A stretch of 44,597 nucleotides of DNA from an uncultured Oscillospiraceae bacterium (GCA_900546265.1 URCA01000029.1:1-44597); one strand, 5' to 3'. Positions 23,330 to 30,445 are shown, counted from the stretch's first letter. The notes: a model not told the origin generated them from the letters alone. Translations and numbers: made by a program.

Positions 23330-24580
23330 TCAGCCCCGCTGCGACAGCACGTCTTTCTCGTAGGCTTTCACGCTGTCCAGCCAGCCGAGGCCCACGCCCG
23401 TGCCGGTCTTCTGGCAGTAGTAATCCCACACCAGGGAGAAGGGCTGGGCCTTGAACTCCTGGACATAGGCCAGGCGGGCGCTGACGTCGCCGTCCCGCTC
23501 CAGGGCCTTCATGGTGTCCACCGGCTGGAGCAGGGCTTCCAGCAGGGCCTTGCGGGTGTTGCGGGAGCCCACGACCCAGGCGACGATCCGGTTGATGGAG
23601 GCGTCGAAGTAGTCGGTGGCGATGTACACCCGGTCGAGGGCGTTCATGCGGACGATTTCGTCCATGATGGCGCGGGTCTCGTCGTCGAAGGCGACCACGT
23701 GGTCAGAGTCCCAACGCACGGGGCGGGACACGTGGAGCAGCAGCTTATCCTTGAAGGTCAGCATGGAGGACAGCTTGGCGCTGACCACCTCGGTGGGGTG
23801 GAAATGGCCGGTGTCGAAGGTGACCAGGACGTTCGGCCGGCTCATGGCGTAGCACATATAGAACTCATGCGAGCCGACGGTGTAGCTTTCGGCCCCGATG
23901 CCGAAGACCTTGCTTTCCACCGCGTCCACCACGCCGGGGATGTCCTTGGCGAAAATCTGGTCGTAGCTGTCCTTCAGGCGCTGACGGGGGGCCAGGGTAT
24001 CCACCGGCACCTCCTTGGACCCGTCGGGGATCCAGTGGTTGATGACGCAGGGCTGGCCGGTGCGCGCGGCGAAGTAGCCGCCGATTTCCCGCACCCGCAG
24101 GTCGTGCTCAATCCAGAAGCGGCGCACCTTGTCGTTCGCGGCGGAAAGGGTGCCGTTCTCGCTCAAGGGATGGGAGAAGAAGGTGGGGTTGAAATCCAGG
24201 CCGTAGCCCTTCTCCACCGCCCAGTCGGCCCAGGCGGCGAAATGCTTGGGCTCCAGGGCGTCGCGGTCGACGTATGTATCGCACTCGTTATAGCTGGCGT
24301 GGATGTTGATCTTCTTCGCGCCGGGGACGAAGCCCAGGGCGAAATCCATGTCGGCGCGCAGCTCCTCGGGGGTGCGGGCCTTGCCGGGATAGTTGCCGGT
24401 GGTCTGGATGCCGCCGGTCAGGGCACCGCCGGTTTTCTCGAAGCCGACCACGTCGTCCCCCTGCCAGCAGTGAATCGAAATCGGCGTTTTGTCGCACAGC
24501 TCCATGGCTTTGTCGACGTCCACGCCGTATTGGGCATACAACTCCTTGGCCACCTCGTAGCCTTTCTGCAAATCGTACAT
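23330..24580 (-). CDS. rhaA: L-rhamnose isomerase
   Basis: A 416-residue metal-dependent TIM-barrel isomerase (L-rhamnose to L-rhamnulose), matching the RhaA length of about 419. Diagnostic stretches are SIHCWQGDDVVGFE (about 35-48), KINIHASYNEC near 94, DFNPTFFSHPLS near 136 and HVSRPVRWDSDHVV near 284. It is the first gene of the BMC operon, 54 nt downstream of a consensus -10, and is read divergently from the DeoR-type regulator. It identifies rhamnose as the entry sugar of the locus. Confidence 0.96.
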   Translation of the reverse strand: MYDLQKGYEVAKELYAQYGVDVDKAMELCDKTPISIHCWQGDDVVGFEKTGGALTGGIQTTGNYPGKARTPEELRADMDFALGFVPGAKKINIHASYNECDTYVDRDALEPKHFAAWADWAVEKGYGLDFNPTFFSHPLSENGTLSAANDKVRRFWIEHDLRVREIGGYFAARTGQPCVINHWIPDGSKEVPVDTLAPRQRLKDSYDQIFAKDIPGVVDAVESKVFGIGAESYTVGSHEFYMCYAMSRPNVLVTFDTGHFHPTEVVSAKLSSMLTFKDKLLLHVSRPVRWDSDHVVAFDDETRAIMDEIVRMNALDRVYIATDYFDASINRIVAWVVGSRNTRKALLEALLQPVDTMKALERDGDVSARLAYVQEFKAQPFSLVWDYYCQKTGTGVGLGWLDSVKAYEKDVLSQRG

Positions 24581-24624
24581 ATGTCCAGTCCTTTCTGTCG
24601 TTTGATTTTTCAGCTCATTTTTGG

Positions 24625-24662
24625 TATACTCCGATTATAGTATAGAAAGCGTATTTCGTCTA
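24625..24662 (-). promoter_or_regulatory. BMC operon promoter with overlapping inverted repeat
   Basis: On the minus strand: TAGACG (24657-24662), a 17-bp spacer and TATAAT (24634-24639). An inverted repeat TATACT-N8-AGTATA (24625-24644) overlaps the -10 and could be an operator. On the plus strand TTTCG occurs at 24654, 24697 and 24715, similar to short repeats bound by DeoR-family proteins. No cobalamin riboswitch features were seen in this short leader. Confidence 0.7.
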
Positions 24663-24754
24663 TAACTGGCGTGAAAATCGATAAATGCGCAATACATTTC
24701 GTTGTTTTTTGCATTTTCGCTCACAAATAATCAAACGGAAGCGGGTTGGAGCCT

Positions 24755-25483
24755 ATGCTGCCCCTCGAACGGCAAAACAAAATTCTGGAGATTCTATCCA
24801 AGAAACAGGCGGTGACGGTGGACGAGCTGTGCGCCCGGCTGTATTCCAGCGGGGCGACCATCCGGCGGGATTTGCAGGCGCTGGAAAGCAACGGCCTGCT
24901 GCGCCGCACCCACGGCGGGGCGGTGTTCGTGGACGGGAACGCCCGGGACTTCCCCCTGACCATGCGGGAGACCGAAAACCTCATCCCCAAATCCATCATC
25001 GCCAAGAGGGCCCTGCCCTACATCCACGAGGGGCAGACCCTGTTTATGGACGCGAGCAGCACGGTCTGCCAGCTGGCGGAAAAGCTGACGGGGTTCCAGC
25101 ATCTGCGGGTGATCACCAACGGTCTGAAAACCGCCAACATCCTGTCGGAAATCGAGGGGGTGGAGGTCTACGGCACCGGCGGGCGGCTGCGGGAAAACGC
25201 CAAGAGCTTCGTCGGGCCGCAGGCCATCGAATTCGTCTCCCGGTTCACGGCGGATCTGGCCTTTTTCTCCTGCCGGGGGGTGCATCCCGAAACCGGGGCG
25301 ACCGACTCGAGCGAGGACGAGGCCAGCCTCAAGCGGATGTACATGCGCAATGCCAAGCGGGTCATCCTGCTATGTGACGCGAGCAAGCTGGGCAAGGAGA
25401 ATTTCTGCAAAATCGGGTCGCTGGGCGAGGTCTGGAAAATAATCACAAACGTGCAGCTTCCGCCGGAATACGCGCGGGAATGA
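24755..25483 (+). CDS. DeoR-family transcriptional regulator
   Basis: A 242-residue regulator. The N-terminal helix-turn-helix is QAVTVDELCARLYSSGATIRRDL (written here in two parts: QAVTVDELCARL and YSSGATIRRDL), followed by LLRRTHGGAV, the typical DeoR wing. Residues 75-230 are the DeoR sugar-phosphate sensor domain with DASSTVCQL, ITNGLKTANIL and CDASKLGKENF. It probably senses rhamnulose-1-phosphate or DHAP and controls the divergent BMC operon (inference from position). ATG 24755 gives the usual MLPLERQNKIL start; an in-frame TTG at 24746 has a better spaced GGAAG. The gene is followed by repeat-rich DNA and a hairpin at 25701. Confidence 0.9.
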   Translation: MLPLERQNKILEILSKKQAVTVDELCARLYSSGATIRRDLQALESNGLLRRTHGGAVFVDGNARDFPLTMRETENLIPKSIIAKRALPYIHEGQTLFMDASSTVCQLAEKLTGFQHLRVITNGLKTANILSEIEGVEVYGTGGRLRENAKSFVGPQAIEFVSRFTADLAFFSCRGVHPETGATDSSEDEASLKRMYMRNAKRVILLCDASKLGKENFCKIGSLGEVWKIITNVQLPPEYARE

Positions 25484-25700
25484 AAAAAGGAGCTGGACGG
25501 GGACACTGGATCGCGGCGGCTCGTAACCGTTCGCTGCGTGCGTGTTTACTCCCCGTCCCCTCTTTGGTATATGCCCGCTCGCGGCGGCCCTGTAGGGGCG
25601 GGCATCGCCCGCCCGTTTCCCGGGGCGGCGGGGCTGTTTCGCGGGCGAGCACTGCTCGCCCCTACCACCTCTGTTCGAATGGGCGGGGAGACAAATACAG
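25484..25700. repeat. GC-rich palindromic repeat stretch, no gene
   Basis: This stretch holds two palindromes: GGGGCGGGCATCGCCCGCCC near 25594 and GTTTCGCGGGCGAGC with its complement (25636-25667). The second is repeated in reverse at 39376-39405. It looks like a dispersed intergenic (REP-like) repeat. No convincing coding frame was found. Confidence 0.5.
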
Positions 25701-25737
25701 AAAGCCGGCCCCTGCTATTTTCAGCGGGGCCGGCTTT
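25701..25737. terminator. Terminator-like hairpin after the DeoR gene
   Basis: AAAGCCGGCCCCTGCT (25701-25716) pairs with AGCGGGGCCGGCTTT (25723-25737) with one bulged base. A and T runs at the ends allow termination in both directions. Confidence 0.65.
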
Positions 25738-25753
25738 ATCCTTGAGTTATCCG

Positions 25754-26025
25754 TCCTGTCTCGCGCCGCAGTACATGCAGAACACACTTTCGGCGTCCAG
25801 GGTTTTGCCGCAGGAGGGGGCTGTTGCAAAATGTAAAATTTTGCAACAGCCCCCGGAAAAACCGCTTGCGTGCCATGAATGGTGGCACGCATTTCGCGTC
25901 TTTTAGACGCGAAACCGCGCTTTTTCCCAGTCTCTTCGTATATTTATGCATTGTGCAACAGGCCCTTCTCCCCCACCGGCGGCACGACCGCGGGGGCGGG
26001 GATGCTCGGGATGGACGAGGCGGGC
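25754..26025 (-). pseudogene. Remnant of zinc-ribbon gene 3' end, split by a repeat
   Basis: Positions 25754-25819 match 27009-27074 and 25962-26025 match 27086-27149, that is, the zinc-ribbon C-terminus and part of the Pro-rich region of the gene at 27002. Repeat element B interrupts the copy and about 10 bp are missing at the junction. No intact frame remains. Confidence 0.8.
25817..25965 (+). mobile_element. Hairpin repeat element copy B, inserted in gene remnant
   Basis: A 149-bp element with terminal inverted repeats GGGGCTGTTGCAAAATG and CATTGTGCAACAGGCCC (17 bp, imperfect). An inner hairpin (25818-25852) and the conserved CGCGTCTTTTAGACGCG module follow. Because it splits a recognisable gene copy, insertion is directly visible. 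Copy A is at 9393 and copy C at 11215. Confidence 0.7.
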
Positions 26026-26051
26026 AAAAAAAGGCGCGTTACAACGCGCCC
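26026..26051 (-). terminator. Terminator of the AT-rich gene pair
   Basis: On the minus strand GGGCGCGTT, a 2-nt loop and AACGCGCC are followed by seven T. The stem begins inside the last codons of the 72-residue gene at 26039. Confidence 0.85.
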
Positions 26052-26257
26052 TCCGCTTGGCGAATCACCTTTAAATCCTCCTCGCGCACGGTCAGAATGG
26101 GAAATTCGTCAAAATACGCTTCCTCGTCAAAGCAGACCAGCCGCGTTCCATGCAGCCGCCGGGGATCGCAGATAATACCGCTCATCCCTTTGTGTACGCC
26201 ATATTGGGCATACCGTTCCTTTTCCACAAGCAATTCCACATGATCGTATTCTTTCAC
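26039..26257 (-). CDS. DUF4926-like small protein, putative immunity protein
   Basis: A 72-residue acidic protein with a short beta-rich pattern (YDHVELLVEKERYAQYGVHKG, GMSGIICD, then DEFPILTVREEDL), resembling DUF4926-type SH3-like barrels. The start is GTG at 26257: GGAGGG lies 8 nt upstream, and GTGA overlaps the stop of the preceding gene by 4 nt, so the two are translationally coupled. An ATG at 26290 would ignore that ribosome site. Proteins of this family often lie next to DUF6883-type proteins, as here. An immunity or antitoxin role is inference. Confidence 0.7.
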   Translation of the reverse strand: MKEYDHVELLVEKERYAQYGVHKGMSGIICDPRRLHGTRLVCFDEEAYFDEFPILTVREEDLKVIRQAEGAL

Positions 26258-26814
26258 TTTTTCTTCCCTCCGACTAAAGGCGTATTGCATCGAATTTTAC
26301 CATTCGGGCAAACCATCCATCCAGAATTAGCGATAATTTCTTTTTGTGTGTTTCTATCGATTAACTCTATTTGTATAGTGATTCTCTGACCATACTCATC
26401 CAAGACACCTAATGTATACTGCCCCTTTGTATATTTTTCTAACGCCTGTTTTTCAAATTCCTTTTGCAGTAGTTGTGAATCTGGCGTATCGTATCCCCAA
26501 TTATTAAATAAAACTTTTTTTCCTCTATTGTTTTCCGGATGAAGAACATATTCAGAAAATTTGCGGACATCACATTCCGACTTTGCATCTTTCAGAACAA
26601 GTGATAAAGGAATAGAAAATGTGATACAGTGACATAAAGGATGCTGTGGCAATTTCGGCTTGTTAGTCTCAGTAAACCAGCATTTATCCAACCCCAGGCA
26701 AATCGGACAATGCGTCCGTCCTCTCGAAATGTGCCTCCATTCGATCCAATCTGGAAATTGAGGAAGAGATTCACCATGAAATGATGCGGAAAATATGTCC
26801 TCCAAAATACCCAA
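26254..26814 (-). CDS. Toxin-like protein: phage-head-type Cys/His motif plus DUF6883-like domain
   Basis: A 186-residue protein in DNA much richer in A+T than its surroundings. Residues 33-70 contain CPICLGLDKCW and HPLCHC, a spacing like that at the C-terminus of SPP1 gp7-type phage head-morphogenesis proteins and probably metal-binding. Residues 75-180 resemble DUF6883 (KGQYTLGVLDEYGQRITIQI and a late W near 166), a small domain found in toxin-like contexts. The start is TTG at 26814 with GAGAGGGTG upstream; an in-frame TGA just before it rules out a longer form. No signal peptide is seen. Toxicity is inference from domain type and from the coupled small gene. Confidence 0.65.
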   Translation of the reverse strand: MGILEDIFSASFHGESLPQFPDWIEWRHISRGRTHCPICLGLDKCWFTETNKPKLPQHPLCHCITFSIPLSLVLKDAKSECDVRKFSEYVLHPENNRGKKVLFNNWGYDTPDSQLLQKEFEKQALEKYTKGQYTLGVLDEYGQRITIQIELIDRNTQKEIIANSGWMVCPNGKIRCNTPLVGGKKK

Positions 26815-26851
26815 CCCATTTCACCCTCTCTTAAATTTCACGCGCAGAAAA

Positions 26852-26863
26852 GAACATATGTTC
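26852..26863. promoter_or_regulatory. LexA/DinR-type SOS box
   Basis: GAACATATGTTC is a perfect palindrome matching the Gram-positive LexA core GAAC-N4-GTTC. It starts 8 bp downstream of the -10 element of the toxin-like gene, so bound LexA would block transcription at the start site. The outer bases (A and T) differ from the C and G of the Bacillus consensus. Confidence 0.65.
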
Positions 26864-26871
26864 TATATATA

Positions 26872-26900
26872 AGTATAGCCTAACAAAGCGCTTCTGTCAA
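26872..26900 (-). promoter_or_regulatory. Promoter of the toxin/immunity-like pair
   Basis: On the minus strand TTGACA (26895-26900), a 17-bp spacer and TATACT (26872-26877), about 58 bp before the TTG start. This is a near-consensus sigma-A-type promoter that would be strong unless repressed. Confidence 0.85.
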
Positions 26901-26953
26901 GTGAATAGAGAAATATTGGTAATCCGTTCTATAAAATAATTCTATTTCGTGTA

Positions 26954-26992
26954 GAAAATCCCCCCTTCCGGTTCAGTTTCCCGGAAGGGGGG
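26954..26992 (-). terminator. Terminator of the zinc-ribbon gene
   Basis: On the minus strand a perfect 12-bp stem (26981-26992 and 26960-26971) with a 9-nt loop is followed by ATTTTC. It lies 9 nt past the stop at 27002. Confidence 0.85.
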
Positions 26993-27001
26993 ACGTATTC
27001 T

Positions 27002-27970
27002 TTAGGAATCCTGTCTCGCGCCGCAGTACATGCAGAACACGCTTTCGGCGTCCAGGGTTTTGCCGCAGGAGGGGCAAACCTTCTTGCCCTTCTCCCCCAC
27101 CGGCGGCACGGCCGCGGGGGCGGGGGTGCTCGGGATGGACGAGGCGGGCGGCGAATTGGGCTTCACCTGCCCGAAGGGGCTGCTCATATCGAAGGGGTTC
27201 CCATCCTTAAAGGGGTTCTCCACATGGGGCGGCTCCTCGCAGGCAAAGGGGTTCTCCGGGGTCTTCACCTGCACATGGAAGGGATCCGGCGGGGTGAAGG
27301 GCGGCTCCTCCGGCGGCACCGGCGCGCCAGGCGCGGGGGCCGGGCCCTGCACGGGGACGGAGGGCGCGGGAGCGCGGGGCGGCTGCGGCGGCTCTGGCCG
27401 GGGCATGGGAGCCTGCTGCGGCACCGTCGGCGTCGCCGGGGCCGGGCCCTGCGGCGGATAATACCCGCCGGGCTGCGCGGGCGGGGTGGGCTGCGGCGGG
27501 GTTTGATAGGTCTGGTAGGCCTGATAGGCCGGCGGCTGCGCCGGGGCCGCGGGGGACTGGTAATACCCGCCCGTCGGGGTGCTGACCGTGCCGAGGATGA
27601 TCTGCAGCTCGTTCTCCACCGTTTTGGGCAGCCGGTACTGGTTATACGCGCCGATGGCGGTGAAGATCCAGGGGATCCAGCAGGTGAACCAGCCGACGAC
27701 GAAGCCGATGATTTTATCCGTCCACTGCTCGTCGCTGAAGCTGACGTTGAGGAGGTTGGCGCCGGGCATGAAGTTTATCTTGATGCCCTCGCAGCGGCCG
27801 ATGACGGTGTTCAGGCCGCCGGTATTCCGGCTGACCTCCAGGCAGGCCCCAGCGCCCACGGGATAGGAACGCACGGCGTAGCCTTTGAGCTGGAAGGAGC
27901 GGCCGAGACGGCCGACCACATTCTGCAAATCAAAGTTCTGGGGCAGGGAAAAGGCGATAGGACTGGCCAT
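27002..27970 (-). CDS. Zinc-ribbon, proline-rich membrane-associated protein
   Basis: A 322-residue protein of unknown function. Residues 1-105 form a globular part starting MASPIAFSLPQNFD. A hydrophobic stretch near 90-115 (GFVVGWFTCWIPWIFTAIGA) is probably one membrane segment. A long Pro/Gln/Ala-rich linker covers about 140-290. The end (VCPSCGKTLDAESVFCMYCG) is a four-cysteine zinc ribbon. I chose ATG 27970 because GGAGAG sits 8 nt upstream; the long open stretch before it is Pro/Ala noise. It is followed by its own terminator. Zinc-ribbon membrane proteins often lie next to DUF2752 proteins, as here. Its 3' end is duplicated at 25754. Confidence 0.75.
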   Translation of the reverse strand: MASPIAFSLPQNFDLQNVVGRLGRSFQLKGYAVRSYPVGAGACLEVSRNTGGLNTVIGRCEGIKINFMPGANLLNVSFSDEQWTDKIIGFVVGWFTCWIPWIFTAIGAYNQYRLPKTVENELQIILGTVSTPTGGYYQSPAAPAQPPAYQAYQTYQTPPQPTPPAQPGGYYPPQGPAPATPTVPQQAPMPRPEPPQPPRAPAPSVPVQGPAPAPGAPVPPEEPPFTPPDPFHVQVKTPENPFACEEPPHVENPFKDGNPFDMSSPFGQVKPNSPPASSIPSTPAPAAVPPVGEKGKKVCPSCGKTLDAESVFCMYCGARQDS

Positions 27971-28092
27971 AAGGTTTCTCTCCATTTCTCCGGCGGATGA
28001 TGAGGGTTCCGCGGCCTGAGGCTGCCGGACCGCCCAGGCGGGAATGAACCGACAGAAGGGGGTCGGGTCGGCGGATGACAATGGGCAACTGG

Positions 28093-28144
28093 GCGTAAAG
28101 CCCTGGCGTGAAGCCCTGGCGTGAAGCCCGGGCGCTAAACCAGG
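28093..28144. repeat. Four 13-bp tandem repeats
   Basis: GCGTAAAGCCCTG, GCGTGAAGCCCTG, GCGTGAAGCCCGG and GCGCTAAACCAGG follow each other without a gap just past the DUF2752 stop. This is a simple tandem repeat whose copy number may vary. Confidence 0.7.
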
Positions 28145-28145
28145 G

Positions 28146-28595
28146 CTAGGCGGTAAGCCGGGCAAACAGGCGGGCGACGGCGGACGCGCCGAAATCCACC
28201 CGGATGGCCGGGTCGGGCTGCCAGAACAGGCGGTAGAGGTAAACGGCCAGGAAGGCCGCCCCCAGCAGGATCACCAGGATCTGCCGGGCCCGCTTCCCGC
28301 CCGGCAGACGCCAGGCGTCCTGGTGGGCGAGGTACAGCACGGCGGGCGGGACGGCGAACCAGAGCGGGTGATAATAAAACGCGCCGGCGAAGTCCAGCCG
28401 CACCGCATGGGTGAGGGCGCGGGTCATCCCGCAGCCGGGGCAGGGCACGCCGGTCAGCCACCGGATCGGGCACCGGCCGATGACAAAGGTGTAGAGGAGC
28501 AGGGCCGCCGCCAGCAGCAGATGCATGCGGACAAGGCGGCGCACACGCGCCCGCCGGCTCTCGGCCAAAGGGGCGCAGACGGGTGGAGATGCCAT
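28146..28595 (-). CDS. DUF2752 membrane protein
   Basis: A 149-residue membrane protein of the DUF2752 family. The signature PCPGCGMTRAL near residue 50 follows a first membrane segment (LLLAAALLLYTFVIG). Two more segments lie at about 80-95 and 110-130. Function is unknown in the family; the CPxCG motif suggests metal or redox chemistry at the membrane. The start at 28595 follows GGAGG by 8 nt; an in-frame GTG at 28604 overlaps less well. It sits between two other membrane-linked genes read in the same direction. Confidence 0.85.
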   Translation of the reverse strand: MASPPVCAPLAESRRARVRRLVRMHLLLAAALLLYTFVIGRCPIRWLTGVPCPGCGMTRALTHAVRLDFAGAFYYHPLWFAVPPAVLYLAHQDAWRLPGGKRARQILVILLGAAFLAVYLYRLFWQPDPAIRVDFGASAVARLFARLTA

Positions 28596-28627
28596 GCCGC
28601 GCACCTCCTTCCATGGCCCGGCCGGCG

Positions 28628-29377
28628 TCAGCTTAACAGTTGTTTTTCCCGGCTTTTCAGCAGCTCCGCGATCTCCAGAAGCTCATGGACCGCGGCTTGA
28701 AAATCCGGCTCGGAAAAGGCGGCGCACAGGGCCTGCACCCGATGGGACGCGGCGCTCACGCGGGAGGCGATGGCCGCCTCCAGCTCCAGCACCACCGGCA
28801 TATCGCTGCGCCCGAAGGGGGCGGCGAATTCCCAGCAGGTGCGCAGGGCGACGTAGGCTTTGTTCAGCCCCTCCCACTGCCGGGGCGGCAGCAGGGACTG
28901 GAGCTCGTGGACGCTGCCGCCCAGCTCCAGCATGCTCAGGGCGATGACCCCGCCGTTCACCTGGGTATCCCGGCGGCGGCGGCGCTTGTTGCGGGTGAGC
29001 AGGATGGCCGCCACGGCGGCGGCGTACAGCGCCAGGGCCCCGCCCACCATGGCGGTGAACAACGGGCCGGGCGTCCGCCAGTAGAACAGGGGGGTGAGCA
29101 CCATGGTCAGCAGGTAATACCCGCCGGTGGCTAGGCACCAGCCCCGGGCGTAGGAAGCGCCGTACCGGCGTTTCAGGTAGGGGTAGAGCAGGACCGTCGT
29201 GTCCGCGAAAACGAGCACGACCAGCAGATTGAGCAGGGCCCATGGGAAGTTCCCTATATGGAACCCGGGAGCGGCGGCGAAGGCGATGAAGACCGACGCG
29301 CAGTCCACGGCCGCCAACGCCAGGCTTTTGACCAGAAGGAGGGCCGCTCCTCCTCCCGGCACGGATTTCCGTTTCAC
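28628..29377 (-). CDS. Four-helix membrane protein of unknown function
   Basis: A 249-residue protein not assigned to a known family. Hydrophobic segments lie at about 10-35, 43-65, 80-98 and 105-127, followed by a basic cluster (RNKRRRRRD) marking the cytoplasmic side. A soluble C-terminal half of about 115 residues is mostly helical (SMLELGGSVHELQSLL, AAIASRVSAASHRVQAL). The start is GTG at 29377 with only a weak ribosome site. It is the first gene behind a consensus promoter at 29414-29443 and probably heads a unit with the DUF2752 gene. Confidence 0.65.
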   Translation of the reverse strand: MKRKSVPGGGAALLLVKSLALAAVDCASVFIAFAAAPGFHIGNFPWALLNLLVVLVFADTTVLLYPYLKRRYGASYARGWCLATGGYYLLTMVLTPLFYWRTPGPLFTAMVGGALALYAAAVAAILLTRNKRRRRRDTQVNGGVIALSMLELGGSVHELQSLLPPRQWEGLNKAYVALRTCWEFAAPFGRSDMPVVLELEAAIASRVSAASHRVQALCAAFSEPDFQAAVHELLEIAELLKSREKQLLS

Positions 29378-29413
29378 ACTACCACACCGCCCATCCCAAA
29401 CATCTTACCGATT

Positions 29414-29443
29414 ATTATAGGGGACGGAAAAGGCGGCTGTCAA
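29414..29443 (-). promoter_or_regulatory. Promoter of the membrane-protein cluster
   Basis: On the minus strand TTGACA (29438-29443), an 18-bp spacer and TATAAT (29414-29419), about 37 bp before the GTG start at 29377. Both hexamers are perfect. Confidence 0.85.
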
Positions 29444-29541
29444 GGCGGTTTCAGCGTCTTATGGAGTTTCCACGGGTGGAGCAAAGGGGTTTTGGCCAAG
29501 ATACCGGGCAAAGGCCGCAAAACTGCGTCAGAAGCCGGGGG

Positions 29542-30384
29542 TTATTCGGCCCCGCCGATGGTTTCCCCCGGGGCGCGCTGGTAATCGGTGGGGGTGACGC
29601 CTTTGATTTTTTTGAACATGCGGGAAAAATACAGGGGGTCGTTGAAGCCCACCGACCCGGCCACCTCGGCCACCGTGTACCGGCGGCTGCGCAGCAGGGC
29701 GCAGGCCTCGCTGATGCGGTATTTCTGCAGAAAATCGTGGGGGGACAGGCCGAACCCGGCCTGAAAGGTGCGGTACAGCTGGCTGCGACTCACCCCCGCG
29801 TAGGCGGCCACGTCGCTGACCCCGATGTCGGATGCGTAATTGCGCTGGATGAACCGAACCGCCTGCTCCAGGTAATCCTTGGTGCCGACCGCCGGGGCCT
29901 GCCGCTCATTCCGGCGGATCAGCTCGGCCAAAAACAGGTAGAGGTACCCCACCATATCCGCGTCCGCCGCCGGCGTATTGCCGCCGGAGCGGTAGATATG
30001 GAGCAGCATCTCCTTCAGCCCCTCGGGACGCGGGGGGCGCAGCACGGGGGTCTCCCGGGAAAAGCCGGCCAGGCTCAGCAAACGGCCCGCTTCGGTGCCG
30101 TTGAAGCCCACCCAGCAGTATTCCCACGGCTCCTCCCTATCGGCCGCGTAGCCCGCCACCTGGGAGGGGCAGATGAGGAACAGCTCCCCCTCCGCCAGGG
30201 CGTGGGTCCGCCCCGCGCAGGTGAAGGTCCCCCGCCCCGCCGAGACATAGTGCACCAGGTAGTGATCCCGGCTGGCCGGGCCCCAGGTGTGCTGGCCGTC
30301 GCACTTCTGATAGCCGGTGTTGTACACCGCCAGGCCCAGGTTCTCCTTAAGGGTGTTTTTGAAGGAATGCTTAAAGCTGTCCAC
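29542..30384 (-). CDS. AraC-family transcriptional regulator
   Basis: A 280-residue regulator. The N-terminal half is a cupin-like sensor domain (HTWGPASRDHYLVHYVSAG near 32, typical of AraC sugar sensors). Two helix-turn-helix motifs make up the last 100 residues, with DVAAYAGVSRSQLYRTF and VAEVAGSVGFNDPLYFSRMF, then KKIKGVTPTDYQR. The GTG start at 30384 has GGAGG 7 nt upstream; an ATG at 30438 falls inside the promoter. It is divergent from galK-galT and is the likely activator of those genes (inference). Confidence 0.88.
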   Translation of the reverse strand: MDSFKHSFKNTLKENLGLAVYNTGYQKCDGQHTWGPASRDHYLVHYVSAGRGTFTCAGRTHALAEGELFLICPSQVAGYAADREEPWEYCWVGFNGTEAGRLLSLAGFSRETPVLRPPRPEGLKEMLLHIYRSGGNTPAADADMVGYLYLFLAELIRRNERQAPAVGTKDYLEQAVRFIQRNYASDIGVSDVAAYAGVSRSQLYRTFQAGFGLSPHDFLQKYRISEACALLRSRRYTVAEVAGSVGFNDPLYFSRMFKKIKGVTPTDYQRAPGETIGGAE

Positions 30385-30416
30385 AGCGCCGCCTCCCCGG
30401 ATTGTTTTCTTCCTAT

Positions 30417-30445
30417 AGTATACCGGGTGATGCAACATTTGTCCA
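30417..30445 (-). promoter_or_regulatory. Promoter of the AraC-family regulator
   Basis: On the minus strand TGGACA (30440-30445), a 17-bp spacer and TATACT (30417-30422), 32 bp before the GTG start. Confidence 0.7.

Noticed and set aside
24581..24754. Cobalamin riboswitch before the B12-dependent operon
   Set aside because: The leader between promoter and rhaA is only about 50 nt and has no B12-box-like sequence, too short for that riboswitch.
26592..26819. Alternative ATG frame at the start of the toxin-like gene
   Set aside because: It ends after 75 codons and destroys the CPIC and HPLCHC motifs that are read in the TTG frame.
28135..28614. 159-codon frame overlapping the DUF2752 gene in another frame
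   Set aside because: Arg/Pro-rich translation without membrane segments; the overlapping frame has the CPGCGMTRA signature and a better ribosome site.
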